From Bacillus sp. ISL-34 (GTDB taxonomy: Bacteria; Bacillota; Bacilli; Bacillales; DSM-1321): a DNA stretch of 49,654 nucleotides. This document shows, piece after piece, positions 43,216-49,654 of this stretch (position 1 is the first letter of the stretch; every line of letters begins with the position of its first letter). The position numbers and the translations under genes are program-made. The notes beneath the pieces were generated by a model. The model did not search any database. It saw only the letters and a list, made by a program, of their open reading frames with translations, and had not been told where the DNA came from. Where the stretch lies: the NCBI RefSeq assembly GCF_018613325.1, contig NZ_JAGGQJ010000002.1, forward strand, positions 328,571 through 378,224, written 5' to 3'.

Positions 43216-43316
43216 AAATCGGGATCATTGTTTTTATGCAACAAGCGTGCTAAAGTTCGATTCTTTTTTAAAAGAAATAACGTAAGGAGAAAGAAACTTT
43301 CACCGCCATCACGGTC

Positions 43317-43739
43317 TTATTTTAAATGCTGTGCAATGGAGTCAGCGATTTGTTTCAGGTCATCTGGTGTATAGTCGCTGGTATTCGTTTTCCAAACAGC
43401 CCCAAAGCCGTCACCTTCTCCATGCCGAGGAATTAAATGCATATGAAAATGGAAAACGGACTGTCCTGCAGCCTCTCCGTTATTATTTAAAGTGTTCAGG
43501 CCTACAGGTTGGAATTCCTGTTTCAGGGCGCGGGCAATTTCCGGCACCACTTCAAAAAGATTCTTGGCGATCTCCGGTGTCAACTCATAAAGATTTTCCT
43601 TATGTACTTTAGGTATTACCAGCGTATGGCCTTTTGTTACTTGACTGATATCGAGAAAGGCCAATACATGTTCATTTTCGAAAACTTTACTGCTTGGAAT
43701 TTCCCCATCGATTATTTTGCAAAAAATGCAATCACTCAT
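43317..43739 (-). CDS. hit: HIT-family nucleotide hydrolase
   Basis: The 140-residue protein has zinc-type Cys in MSDCIFCKI, DISQVTKGHTLVIPK and the catalytic histidine triad HFHMHLIPR, so it is an intact HINT-type purine nucleotide phosphoramidase. It lies divergent to ecsA, as in B. subtilis. AAAGGAGCG lies before the ATG. It is monocistronic with its own terminator about 100 bp downstream. Confidence 0.93.
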   Translation of the reverse strand: MSDCIFCKIIDGEIPSSKVFENEHVLAFLDISQVTKGHTLVIPKVHKENLYELTPEIAKNLFEVVPEIARALKQEFQPVGLNTLNNNGEAAGQSVFHFHMHLIPRHGEGDGFGAVWKTNTSDYTPDDLKQIADSIAQHLK

Positions 43740-43817
43740 AAAAAAACGCTCCTTTAAAAGTTAATGTATTTGGTTAATCGTACCATAGCTTGAATCCTTG
43801 AGAAAAGGAAAAATCAT

Positions 43818-43848
43818 AAAAACAGGATGCAACATAAGTTGCACCCTG
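43818..43848 (-). terminator. leftward terminator without an annotated gene
   Basis: On the reverse strand CAGGGTGCAAC pairs with GTTGCATCCTG (one mismatch) around TTAT, followed by TTTTTATGATTTTT. It lies upstream of hit, so it must end a transcript arising in the hit–ecsA gap. Confidence 0.6.
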
Positions 43849-44114
43849 CCTGTCGAAAAAGGGGGTTAAGCTTCAAAATTCGCATTAGCATAAATTCTCT
43901 GCGACAAACACCTCATCTACATTTTAGTAAAATACGGTTATTATCTGATTAGAGATTTTCCATTCAAAGCAACCATCTCCTATATCTTTAAAGTTTCATC
44001 AACTTTCAAAGCATAATTGATAATTATTGAATGATTTTTCTGCTTTTACGTGCAAGAGAACCATCTCCTTGCTCGAAACGATTTTTTTTATGAAGCTTCT
44101 GGTTTAATTCAGTT

Positions 44115-44158
44115 ATACGTCTTTAACTGACACCTCATTTACAATATGATGTGAATCA
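44115..44158. repeat. 44-bp direct repeat, copy A
   Basis: Identical over 44 bp to 44191-44234, at a 76-bp period. It contains an imperfect dyad CACCTCAT-N7-ATGATGTG. Confidence 0.9.
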
Positions 44159-44190
44159 TTTGTAATAAAACTTATGGGCATTTCAGTGTA

Positions 44191-44234
44191 ATACGTCTTT
44201 AACTGACACCTCATTTACAATATGATGTGAATCA
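44191..44234. repeat. 44-bp direct repeat, copy B
   Basis: Identical to 44115-44158. It lies 165 bp before ecsA. The spacer between the copies is unrelated. Confidence 0.9.
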
Positions 44235-44398
44235 CACGTAATGACTAACCCCTTCTTCCTTATTTATGATGACCACCAAGGAGGGAAAATATAATTAGTT
44301 ATTTATGGAAATTTTGTTCCGGGAACACTCGACTATATTAAAGCAGGAGAATTTGATAAAATGGAAATAAGAACCTCTATATAGAAAGGGTCGTTTAT

Positions 44399-45142
44399 AT
44401 GTCCTTATTGGAAATAAAGCAATTAGTGGGCGGATACACGAAAACGCCGGTTTTAAAAGGAATAAGTTTTGACATCCAGCCAAATGAGCTAGTGGGGTTA
44501 ATCGGGCTCAACGGGGCTGGGAAAAGTACGACGATTAAACATATCATCGGACTCATGGAGCCGAAAGGCGGAAGTGTCTCGATTCATGGTAAAACACTTG
44601 CCCAGGACCCGGATACATATCGTAAACAATTCACTTATGTTCCAGAAACGCCAATCTTGTATGATGAGCTTACACTTGAGGAGCATTTAAAGCTTACGGC
44701 CATGGCACATGGTTTGGCGGAAGCCACATATAAAGAAAGGATGGACATTCTGTTAAAGGAATTCCATATGGAGAAAAGGCTTAAATGGTTCCCGGCCCAT
44801 TTTTCAAAGGGAATGAAGCAAAAGGTCATGATCATGTGCGCTTTTTTAGTACAGCCGTCTTTATATATCGTCGACGAACCATTCGTAGGTCTTGATCCAT
44901 TAGGCATTCAATCCCTGCTTGATTTGATGAGGAAGATGAAAGAGAGCGGAGCGGGAATTTTAATGTCTACACACATACTGGCGACTGCCGAGAGGTATTG
45001 TGATTCTTTCATCATACTGCATAATGGAGAGATTCGCGCAAAAGGCAATCTTGAGCAGCTTCGTGAACAATTTTCAATGCCGGGGGCAACTCTAGACGAT
45101 TTATATATCCAATTGACGAAGGAAGAAATCGGTTATGAATAG
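44399..45142 (+). CDS. ecsA: ABC transporter ATPase EcsA
   Basis: The 247-residue ATPase matches EcsA: MSLLEIKQLVGGYTKTPVLKGI, Walker A GLNGAGKST, Q-loop region FTYVPETPILYDELT, signature HFSKGMKQKV (a degenerate form usual in EcsA), Walker B LYIVDEPFVGLDP and switch MSTHILATAE. With EcsB it forms an exporter needed for secretion, intramembrane proteolysis by RasP and development. GAAAGGG precedes the ATG. It overlaps ecsB by 8 bp. Confidence 0.95.
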   Translation: MSLLEIKQLVGGYTKTPVLKGISFDIQPNELVGLIGLNGAGKSTTIKHIIGLMEPKGGSVSIHGKTLAQDPDTYRKQFTYVPETPILYDELTLEEHLKLTAMAHGLAEATYKERMDILLKEFHMEKRLKWFPAHFSKGMKQKVMIMCAFLVQPSLYIVDEPFVGLDPLGIQSLLDLMRKMKESGAGILMSTHILATAERYCDSFIILHNGEIRAKGNLEQLREQFSMPGATLDDLYIQLTKEEIGYE

Positions 45143-46343
45143 TCAAAATCTCTGGAAGGAAAGATATTTAGGCTATATAAATGAAACGCAAAAATATCTT
45201 CGCTATATTTTTAATGGCCATCTTGTTTTTGTCATGGTATTGGTTCTTGGTGGTTTGGCTTATTATTACAGTGATTGGGTGAAGACGTTAAATAGTGATT
45301 TCCCTGCTGAATTGATCATGGCCTTTGTTTTATCGATCATTGTGACCAGAAGCCCGATAAATACTTTTTTGAAAGAACCCGATACGGTATTCCTGCTTCC
45401 GCTTGAAACGAAGTTGAGAAGCTATTTCAAGAATTCACTGATATTAAGTTGGGTCATGCAGGGCTTTATTCTTCTGGTTGTCCTAATTGCATCTATACCG
45501 ATGTATTCGAAGGTTACGGGTGCAGGAGGTAAGGACCTTGGAATCATCCTTGCCGTTTTGCTTATTTTGAAGTTTTTGAATTTAACCATGCGCTGGCTGG
45601 TATTGAAATATCAGGATACATCAGTGAGCCATTGGGACTCACTCATCCGCTTTTTACTTAATGGAGTGATTCTTTATTTCATCTGTTCAAGGGCAAATAT
45701 ACTGTTTGCACTTATAACCTTTTTATTATTGTTAGGACTTTACATGTATTATCGAAGCGCAACCAAAGGTTTTGTGTTGAAGTGGGAACGGCTGGTGGAA
45801 TTGGAAAACAAACGGATGAATTCTTTTTATCGAATAGCGAACATGTTTACTGATGTTCCTCATTTGAAAGGGAAGGTAGCGAGAAGGAAATGGATGGACT
45901 GGCTATTATCACTCATTCCGTATGGTGATAAATCCACTTATACCTATCTTTACGCCCGTACTCTGCTGCGATCCAATGATTATGTGGGACTTTGTTTTCG
46001 TTTAACTATCATAGGGTCCGTGATCTTAAGTGTATTCACTAACATATGGGCACATTTGATTGTAACGTTCATGTTCCTATTCATGACAGCCCTGCAGCTG
46101 CTGCCGGTTTGGAAGGCTCATGAATGGAAAGTATGGGTCTCACTATATCCATTGCCAGCAAAAATGAGGGAATCTGCAGTCATAAAGCTAATTTCCTATT
46201 TCCTATTATTCGAGGACCTTATCTTCAGTTTGGTCCTGCTAGTGAAAGGGGAATGGATGTCCGCTTTAGCCGCCTTGGCAATGGGGTTTGTTTTCATCTT
46301 CGGTTTTAAAATTTATGCAGTAAAGAAAATTAAAAACTTTTAA
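45135..46343 (+). CDS. ecsB: ABC transporter membrane protein EcsB
   Basis: The 402-residue protein has several membrane segments in two clusters: residues ~20-155 with FVMVLVLGGLAYYY and LIMAFVLSIIV, and ~285-395 with FLFMTALQLLPV. A cytoplasmic region with RRKWMDWLLSLIPYGDKSTYTYLYARTLLRSNDY lies between. That region and the total length are typical of EcsB. It starts within the ecsA end (8-bp overlap), so the two are coupled. A strong terminator follows and separates it from ecsC. Confidence 0.94.
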   Translation: MNSQNLWKERYLGYINETQKYLRYIFNGHLVFVMVLVLGGLAYYYSDWVKTLNSDFPAELIMAFVLSIIVTRSPINTFLKEPDTVFLLPLETKLRSYFKNSLILSWVMQGFILLVVLIASIPMYSKVTGAGGKDLGIILAVLLILKFLNLTMRWLVLKYQDTSVSHWDSLIRFLLNGVILYFICSRANILFALITFLLLLGLYMYYRSATKGFVLKWERLVELENKRMNSFYRIANMFTDVPHLKGKVARRKWMDWLLSLIPYGDKSTYTYLYARTLLRSNDYVGLCFRLTIIGSVILSVFTNIWAHLIVTFMFLFMTALQLLPVWKAHEWKVWVSLYPLPAKMRESAVIKLISYFLLFEDLIFSLVLLVKGEWMSALAALAMGFVFIFGFKIYAVKKIKNF

Positions 46344-46384
46344 GCAAAAGCTGATTTTTTCATAAAATCAGCTTTTGCTTTTAA
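46343..46384 (+). terminator. rho-independent terminator after ecsB
   Basis: AGCAAAAGCTGATTTT pairs with AAAATCAGCTTTTGCT around TTCAT, followed by TTTT. Confidence 0.87.
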
Positions 46385-46446
46385 GAAAAGAAAATTGAAA
46401 ATAAAAGCCTCATAGGGGGTATATACATATTTAACGGAGGTGTTAA

Positions 46447-47154
46447 ATGATGGATGAATATGAACAAAAGGCAATATCGGAACTAGTATCATGGAAAAAG
46501 AAAGTAGCCAAGAAATCCGGCAGGCTTGAGCGGATGTCCAAAAAGGCGCAAATCAAATTGAATAGTTATATTCCGGACCGAGTGCACAAAATGATTACTG
46601 ATAGTATTAAAGGGATGATAGAGGCCGTATTATCAGGTTCTAAATATATGTCTAAAGAAAAAAATGTAGTGCTACTATCCTTGCAGCAAAAAGAAGAGTG
46701 GGTTGCGGAAACGGTAACGGCCTATCGGAAAACGGCCGTTATAGAAGGTGTGGGAACCGGAGCGGCAGGGCTTTTAATTGGATTGGCTGATTTCCCATTA
46801 CTGCTTAGTATCAAGATGAAATTATTATTCGAACTATCCCGTATATACGGTTTCGATCCAAATAAATATGAGGAAAGATTGTTCATTCTCCATATCTTCC
46901 AGATGGCATTTTCAAGCGAGGAGAAGAAGTTGGAAACATTACGGGTAATAGAGGATTGGGATTCAGGGAAATGGCCGGAAATAGACTGGCAAGAATTTCA
47001 GCAGGAATATCGCGATCACATCGATGTCATCAAAATGTTCCAGCTCGTTCCAGGTTTTGGGGCAGCTGTCGGTGGATATGCCAATCATCATTTATTGGAA
47101 CATCTTGGGGAGACGGCTGTCAATTGTTACCGAATCAGACTGCTTAAAGAGTAA
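46447..47154 (+). CDS. ecsC: EcsC-family protein
   Basis: The 235-residue protein carries the EcsC domain: a basic N-terminal region (SWKKKVAKKSGRLERMSKKAQ), the glycine-rich hydrophobic core GVGTGAAGLLIGLADFPLLLSIKMKLLFELSRIYG (in two parts), YEERLFILHIFQMAF and the C-terminal VPGFGAAVGGYANHHLLEHLG. Function unknown. ATG 46447 lies four bases after GGAGGTG; the adjacent ATG 46450 is equally possible. It is separated from ecsB by a terminator, so it may have its own promoter. Confidence 0.92.
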   Translation: MMDEYEQKAISELVSWKKKVAKKSGRLERMSKKAQIKLNSYIPDRVHKMITDSIKGMIEAVLSGSKYMSKEKNVVLLSLQQKEEWVAETVTAYRKTAVIEGVGTGAAGLLIGLADFPLLLSIKMKLLFELSRIYGFDPNKYEERLFILHIFQMAFSSEEKKLETLRVIEDWDSGKWPEIDWQEFQQEYRDHIDVIKMFQLVPGFGAAVGGYANHHLLEHLGETAVNCYRIRLLKE

Positions 47155-47178
47155 GGGACGGGGATACCCCGTCCCTTT
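47155..47178. terminator. terminator between ecsC and yhaA
   Basis: GGGACGGGG pairs perfectly with CCCCGTCCC around ATA. TTT follows on the + strand; it is probably used by ecsC and perhaps by the converging yhaA. Confidence 0.75.
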
Positions 47179-47182
47179 ACCA

Positions 47183-48394
47183 TTACCGCAATAGCGATTC
47201 ATTCACTTTTTGTGATGATTGTTTCTTATTGTGATAGGTTACCGCTGCAGTGCCTAATATTTTGGCTGCAATGAGCATCGCTTTTTCATCAATGTCAAAC
47301 AAAGGATGATGATGCGGATATGTATGTTCATTTTTTGGCCTGGCTCCCGTAAAGAAGAATGTACCTTTTACATTTTGTAAATAATAAGAAAAGTCTTCAC
47401 CTGTCATATCCGGGTCAATTTCCTCTGTAATTAAAACTTCCTTGACGGACTCAGTGCTTTCGATGAGGAATTTAGTTTCCTCAACATGTGGAATAACAGC
47501 TGGATAACCTTGAAAGTATTTATATTCATAGGTGCAGTCCGCTGCCAGGCAGGTTCCTTTAACAATCCGCTCCATTTCTTCGCTAATGAATGAACGGACA
47601 TCTTCCTTGAATGTGCGGACAGTCCCGATTATTTTAGCCTTATCTGCAATGACGTTAAAGGCATTATCTGCTACAAAGGAACCGACGGTAATGACTGCAG
47701 AATCTATTGGGTTAAGGCGGCGGCTTACGATTTGCTGCAGGGCCATGACGAGCTGAGAGCCGACTACGATTGCATCACGGGTTTTATGCGGCTGGGCTCC
47801 ATGTCCGCCCTGCCCTTGAATGGTGATTTCAAAACGGTCAGCAGCGGCCATAAGGGGTCCATAAGCGTATTGGACAGTTCCGGTTGGGGCCGTGGCCCAT
47901 AAATGGGTGCCGAAAATTACATCGACCCCATCAAGGCAGCCAGCCTCAATCATCGGTTTGGCACCCCCTGGAGCATATTCTTCTGCATGCTGGTGGATAA
48001 ATATATATTCACCTTCGAGCTCATCCTTCAGTTCATTCAGACTTTTTGCAAGGACAAGGAGTGTCGCTGTATGGCCATCGTGTCCACACGCATGCATTAC
48101 CCCGGGGACGGAAGATTTATAGGGAACTTCTTTTTCATCTTGAATGGGCAAGGCGTCGAAATCAGCGCGCAATGCAACGGTTTTACCAGGCTTACTGCCT
48201 GTGACTTTGGCAATAACACCATTACCGCCTACATTCGTCCGGTGTTCGATTCCAAGTTTTTTATAATATTCAGCGATGAAGGCCGCCGTTTGGGTTTCTT
48301 GAAAAGAAAGCTCGGGATGTTGATGAAGATAACGCCTGATGGAAACCATTTCTTCATATGAACCATCTAGAAGATCGTGTAATCGCTGTATCAT
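47183..48394 (-). CDS. yhaA: M20-family amidohydrolase (YhaA-like)
   Basis: The 403-residue peptidase M20D-type hydrolase has HQHPELSFQE, metal-site motifs MHACGHDGHTA (Cys and His ligands), HQHAEEYAPGGAKPM (catalytic Glu pair) and the C-terminal HHHPLFDID. The bacterial dimerisation domain carries GQGGHGAQPH. Relatives remove acyl groups from amino acids such as N-acetyl-cysteine or hippurate. B. subtilis yhaA lies after ecsC likewise. I start at ATG 48394, four bases after GGGAGGTG; the frame to 48454 is upstream of that site. Confidence 0.9.
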   Translation of the reverse strand: MIQRLHDLLDGSYEEMVSIRRYLHQHPELSFQETQTAAFIAEYYKKLGIEHRTNVGGNGVIAKVTGSKPGKTVALRADFDALPIQDEKEVPYKSSVPGVMHACGHDGHTATLLVLAKSLNELKDELEGEYIFIHQHAEEYAPGGAKPMIEAGCLDGVDVIFGTHLWATAPTGTVQYAYGPLMAAADRFEITIQGQGGHGAQPHKTRDAIVVGSQLVMALQQIVSRRLNPIDSAVITVGSFVADNAFNVIADKAKIIGTVRTFKEDVRSFISEEMERIVKGTCLAADCTYEYKYFQGYPAVIPHVEETKFLIESTESVKEVLITEEIDPDMTGEDFSYYLQNVKGTFFFTGARPKNEHTYPHHHPLFDIDEKAMLIAAKILGTAAVTYHNKKQSSQKVNESLLR

Positions 48395-48486
48395 TTTGCA
48401 CCTCCCAATGATTGGATTAATTGTAAATAGTATATCATATTCTGAATAATCCAAAGTGAATTAAATACCTCGAGGAGAGATATATA

Positions 48487-49110
48487 ATGATTAAATATTC
48501 CTGGGTTGCCATGGTTTTGCTCTGCATGTTGCTATTCTTTTATTTGATGAATGAAGTCCAGGGTAAGGAGACTTTAGCGTTTGATACATATATTGCGAAA
48601 CTTTTTTCAATAGGTGAAAATACTTTTTCGTTCACTTTCTTCAAGTTCATTACCTATCTTGGGAAATCCATGTTCATTGGTATTGGAAGCTTACTATGTG
48701 TTCTATATTTGTGGATAATAAAGAAGGATTATTGGACCATGGCCGTCTTCTCTATCGGAATTGCTGGGGGTGATGTATTAAATGGGTGGATAAAAAATCA
48801 TGTTAAAAGAGTGCGCCCTGAACATCCTTTGATGGAGACCGCTGGCTTCAGTTTTCCAAGTGCCCACACAATGGTGGGCCTTGTTTTCTTCAGTATGGTT
48901 GCTTATTTAATCATGAAAGAAATTAAAGGGAACTCATTGAAATGGGCGGTGGGAATCGGTATCGTTTGTCTGGTTCTGCTAATCGGTGTCAGCAGGATCG
49001 CTATGAAAGTTCATTTTCCAACTGATATCTTGGCAGGTTATGCATTAGGAGCGGCATATAGTTTAACCTTGTTTAAATTGTTTAAATTCCTGGGGCCTAG
49101 AGTCCTTTGA
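48487..49110 (+). CDS. PAP2-family phosphatase
   Basis: The 207-residue membrane protein has about six helices. The three-part acid phosphatase signature is present: KNHVKRVRPEH (KxxxxxxRP), FPSAHTMVG (PSGH with Gly replaced by Ala) and SRIAMKVHFPTD (SRxxxxxHxxxD), the last with catalytic His. Such enzymes act on phosphatidate, phosphatidylglycerol phosphate or undecaprenyl pyrophosphate at the outer face. GAGGAGAG lies before ATG 48487. It diverges from yhaA and is the last full gene of the window. Confidence 0.88.
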   Translation: MIKYSWVAMVLLCMLLFFYLMNEVQGKETLAFDTYIAKLFSIGENTFSFTFFKFITYLGKSMFIGIGSLLCVLYLWIIKKDYWTMAVFSIGIAGGDVLNGWIKNHVKRVRPEHPLMETAGFSFPSAHTMVGLVFFSMVAYLIMKEIKGNSLKWAVGIGIVCLVLLIGVSRIAMKVHFPTDILAGYALGAAYSLTLFKLFKFLGPRVL

Positions 49111-49264
49111 AAAAAGGAATCAGATGAAATATATGTAAATATCCGTTGCATTTCCCCGGAAATAAAGAAGGAATTTGTCGGATTGTTATAGGGTTTCATG
49201 ATTTTTTAGCGTCCAAATTAACGTTTTGTATTACTATGAAGAGGCCCATCCTTTTAGAGTTTGT

Positions 49265-49446
49265 CTACAGTCTTTTTATGGCTTTTACAATTTGAACGTT
49301 GATTTCCACTCCAGGCACTCGCTTTCCGCGGGCGGTCCGGGAGCCTCCTCGGCTTGCGCCTGCGGGGTCTCCCCTAGACGCGCTTTTCCCGCAGGAGTCT
49401 CGCACCTTTCGCTCCAATCAACTCTGTTATAAAATTTAGATAGAAC
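49265..49446 (-). repeat. ~180-bp GC-rich intergenic repeat, copy 3 (right, inverted)
   Basis: This copy is complete and inverted relative to copies 1 and 2. It is bracketed on both sides by a direct repeat TTTG(T/C)CTACAGTCTTTTT (49260-49277 and 49451-49468). Together with the adjacent transposase start it mirrors the left end of the window, where the outer motif is decayed. Confidence 0.88.
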
Positions 49447-49507
49447 CTCTTTTGCCTACAGTCTTTTTTGTTTTAAAATGGAAGTATTAAAACTTGAGGT
49501 GATGAGG

Positions 49508-49654
49508 ATGCTTTCTAAACATGATTCTATTCAGCGAGATCAACTTGAAATGATTACTTTAGATCAATTGGTGCCAGCGAACCATTTGGTTCGTAAAATT
49601 GAGGCTGCCATTGACTTCTCTTTCATTTATGATTTGGTGAAAGATATGTATTCA
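49508..49654 (+). CDS. IS1182-family transposase, 5' part
   Basis: The frame runs open to the right edge (49 residues seen): MLSKHDSI, DQLEMITLDQLVPANHLVRKI and FSFIYDLVKDMY. The N-terminal 'L.QLVP..HLVRKI....DFSFIYDLVKD' pattern is that of IS1182-group DDE transposases. ATG 49508 is used; ATG 49502 in the same frame is an alternative; GAGGTGATG lies upstream. Its twin at the left edge carries a stop at codon 18, while this copy is intact as far as it can be read. Confidence 0.8.
   Translation, partial: MLSKHDSIQRDQLEMITLDQLVPANHLVRKIEAAIDFSFIYDLVKDMYS

Larger units (their letters stand above)
43740..44398. other. 659-bp gene-free region between hit and ecsA
   Basis: No protein over ~25 residues is supported. 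The region holds a leftward terminator (43818-43848) and two identical 44-bp direct repeats. It also has two copies of AACCATCTCCT (near 43971 and 44061) and a third, diverged match to ACACCTCAT near 43909. On the reverse strand these read as GGAGATGGTT and GATGAGGTGT modules ahead of the terminator. Confidence 0.6.

Noticed and set aside
43740..44398. Short reverse-strand ORFs of 11 and 21 codons with GGAG upstream
   Set aside because: The ATG overlaps the Shine-Dalgarno-like GGAGATG, so spacing is impossible for that site. They are noted only as possible motifs in an RNA.
1..49654. Composite transposon carrying the whole window
   Set aside because: The content between the IS copies is conserved core chromosome in B. 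subtilis-like order, so transposition of the block is unlikely. Inverted IS copies are better seen as separate insertions.

Overview
This is a low-GC Bacillaceae chromosome segment. The gene order yheE–yheCD–yheB–yheA, yhaO–yhaN, yhaM–yhaL–prsA, yhaI–hpr–yhaH–trpP–serC–hit and ecsA–ecsB–ecsC–yhaA follows the Bacillus subtilis 'yhe/yha' neighbourhood. The style of the intergenic repeat and the gene content suggest a Peribacillus-like species, but that is inference. Proteins are typical of spore-forming Firmicutes, with strong AGGAGG-type ribosome binding sites, frequent TTG starts and hairpin terminators after most units. I see no tRNA, rRNA or CRISPR.

Layout. Both ends carry the 5' end of an IS1182-type transposase facing outward, each next to a ~180-bp GC-rich intergenic repeat; a third copy of the repeat lies at ~26.8–27.0 kb. 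From the left: msmX (multi-sugar ATPase) and a PucR/YxkF-type regulator; an epimerase; a frameshifted HcxA-like dehydrogenase beside a MetQ remnant; an MBL hydrolase; a leftward operon of four tandem YheC/YheD ATP-grasp genes ending in yheE, diverging from yheB–yheA; a YhaX-type HAD protein that has lost its nucleophile; an orphan SplA-like gene followed by a 21-bp tandem array; a DinB-like gene.

From 16.0 to 21.9 kb lies a complete urease operon, ureABC (structural), ureEFGD (nickel insertion) and a UreH nickel permease, preceded by a perfect GlnR/TnrA box. Then come a lipoprotein, a decayed HIT gene, a DDAH-like hydrolase, an acyl-CoA ligase plus PaaG-like crotonase pair, a YhzD-like small protein and cysK. 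The SbcCD-like pair yhaO–yhaN with a small HEMGH zincin follows. A Fur-controlled siderophore ATPase and FhuF-type reductase pair then separates yhaN from yhaM.

The last third holds yhaM, yhaL, prsA, two 27-residue YjcZ-type sporulation peptides, a DUF3267 protein, yhaI, hpr (scoC), yhaH, trpP with a TRAP-binding triplet array over its ribosome binding site, serC, hit, a 660-bp gene-free stretch with two identical 44-bp repeats, ecsABC, yhaA and a PAP2 phosphatase. Regulatory themes readable from the sequence are nitrogen (ure), iron (yusV-like), tryptophan (trpP) and sporulation (candidate sigma-E/K promoters at the HAD gene, yjcZ and the ATP-grasp operon). The most unusual content is the fourfold ATP-grasp array, the nucleophile-less HAD protein, the repeat families and the hit–ecsA gap.
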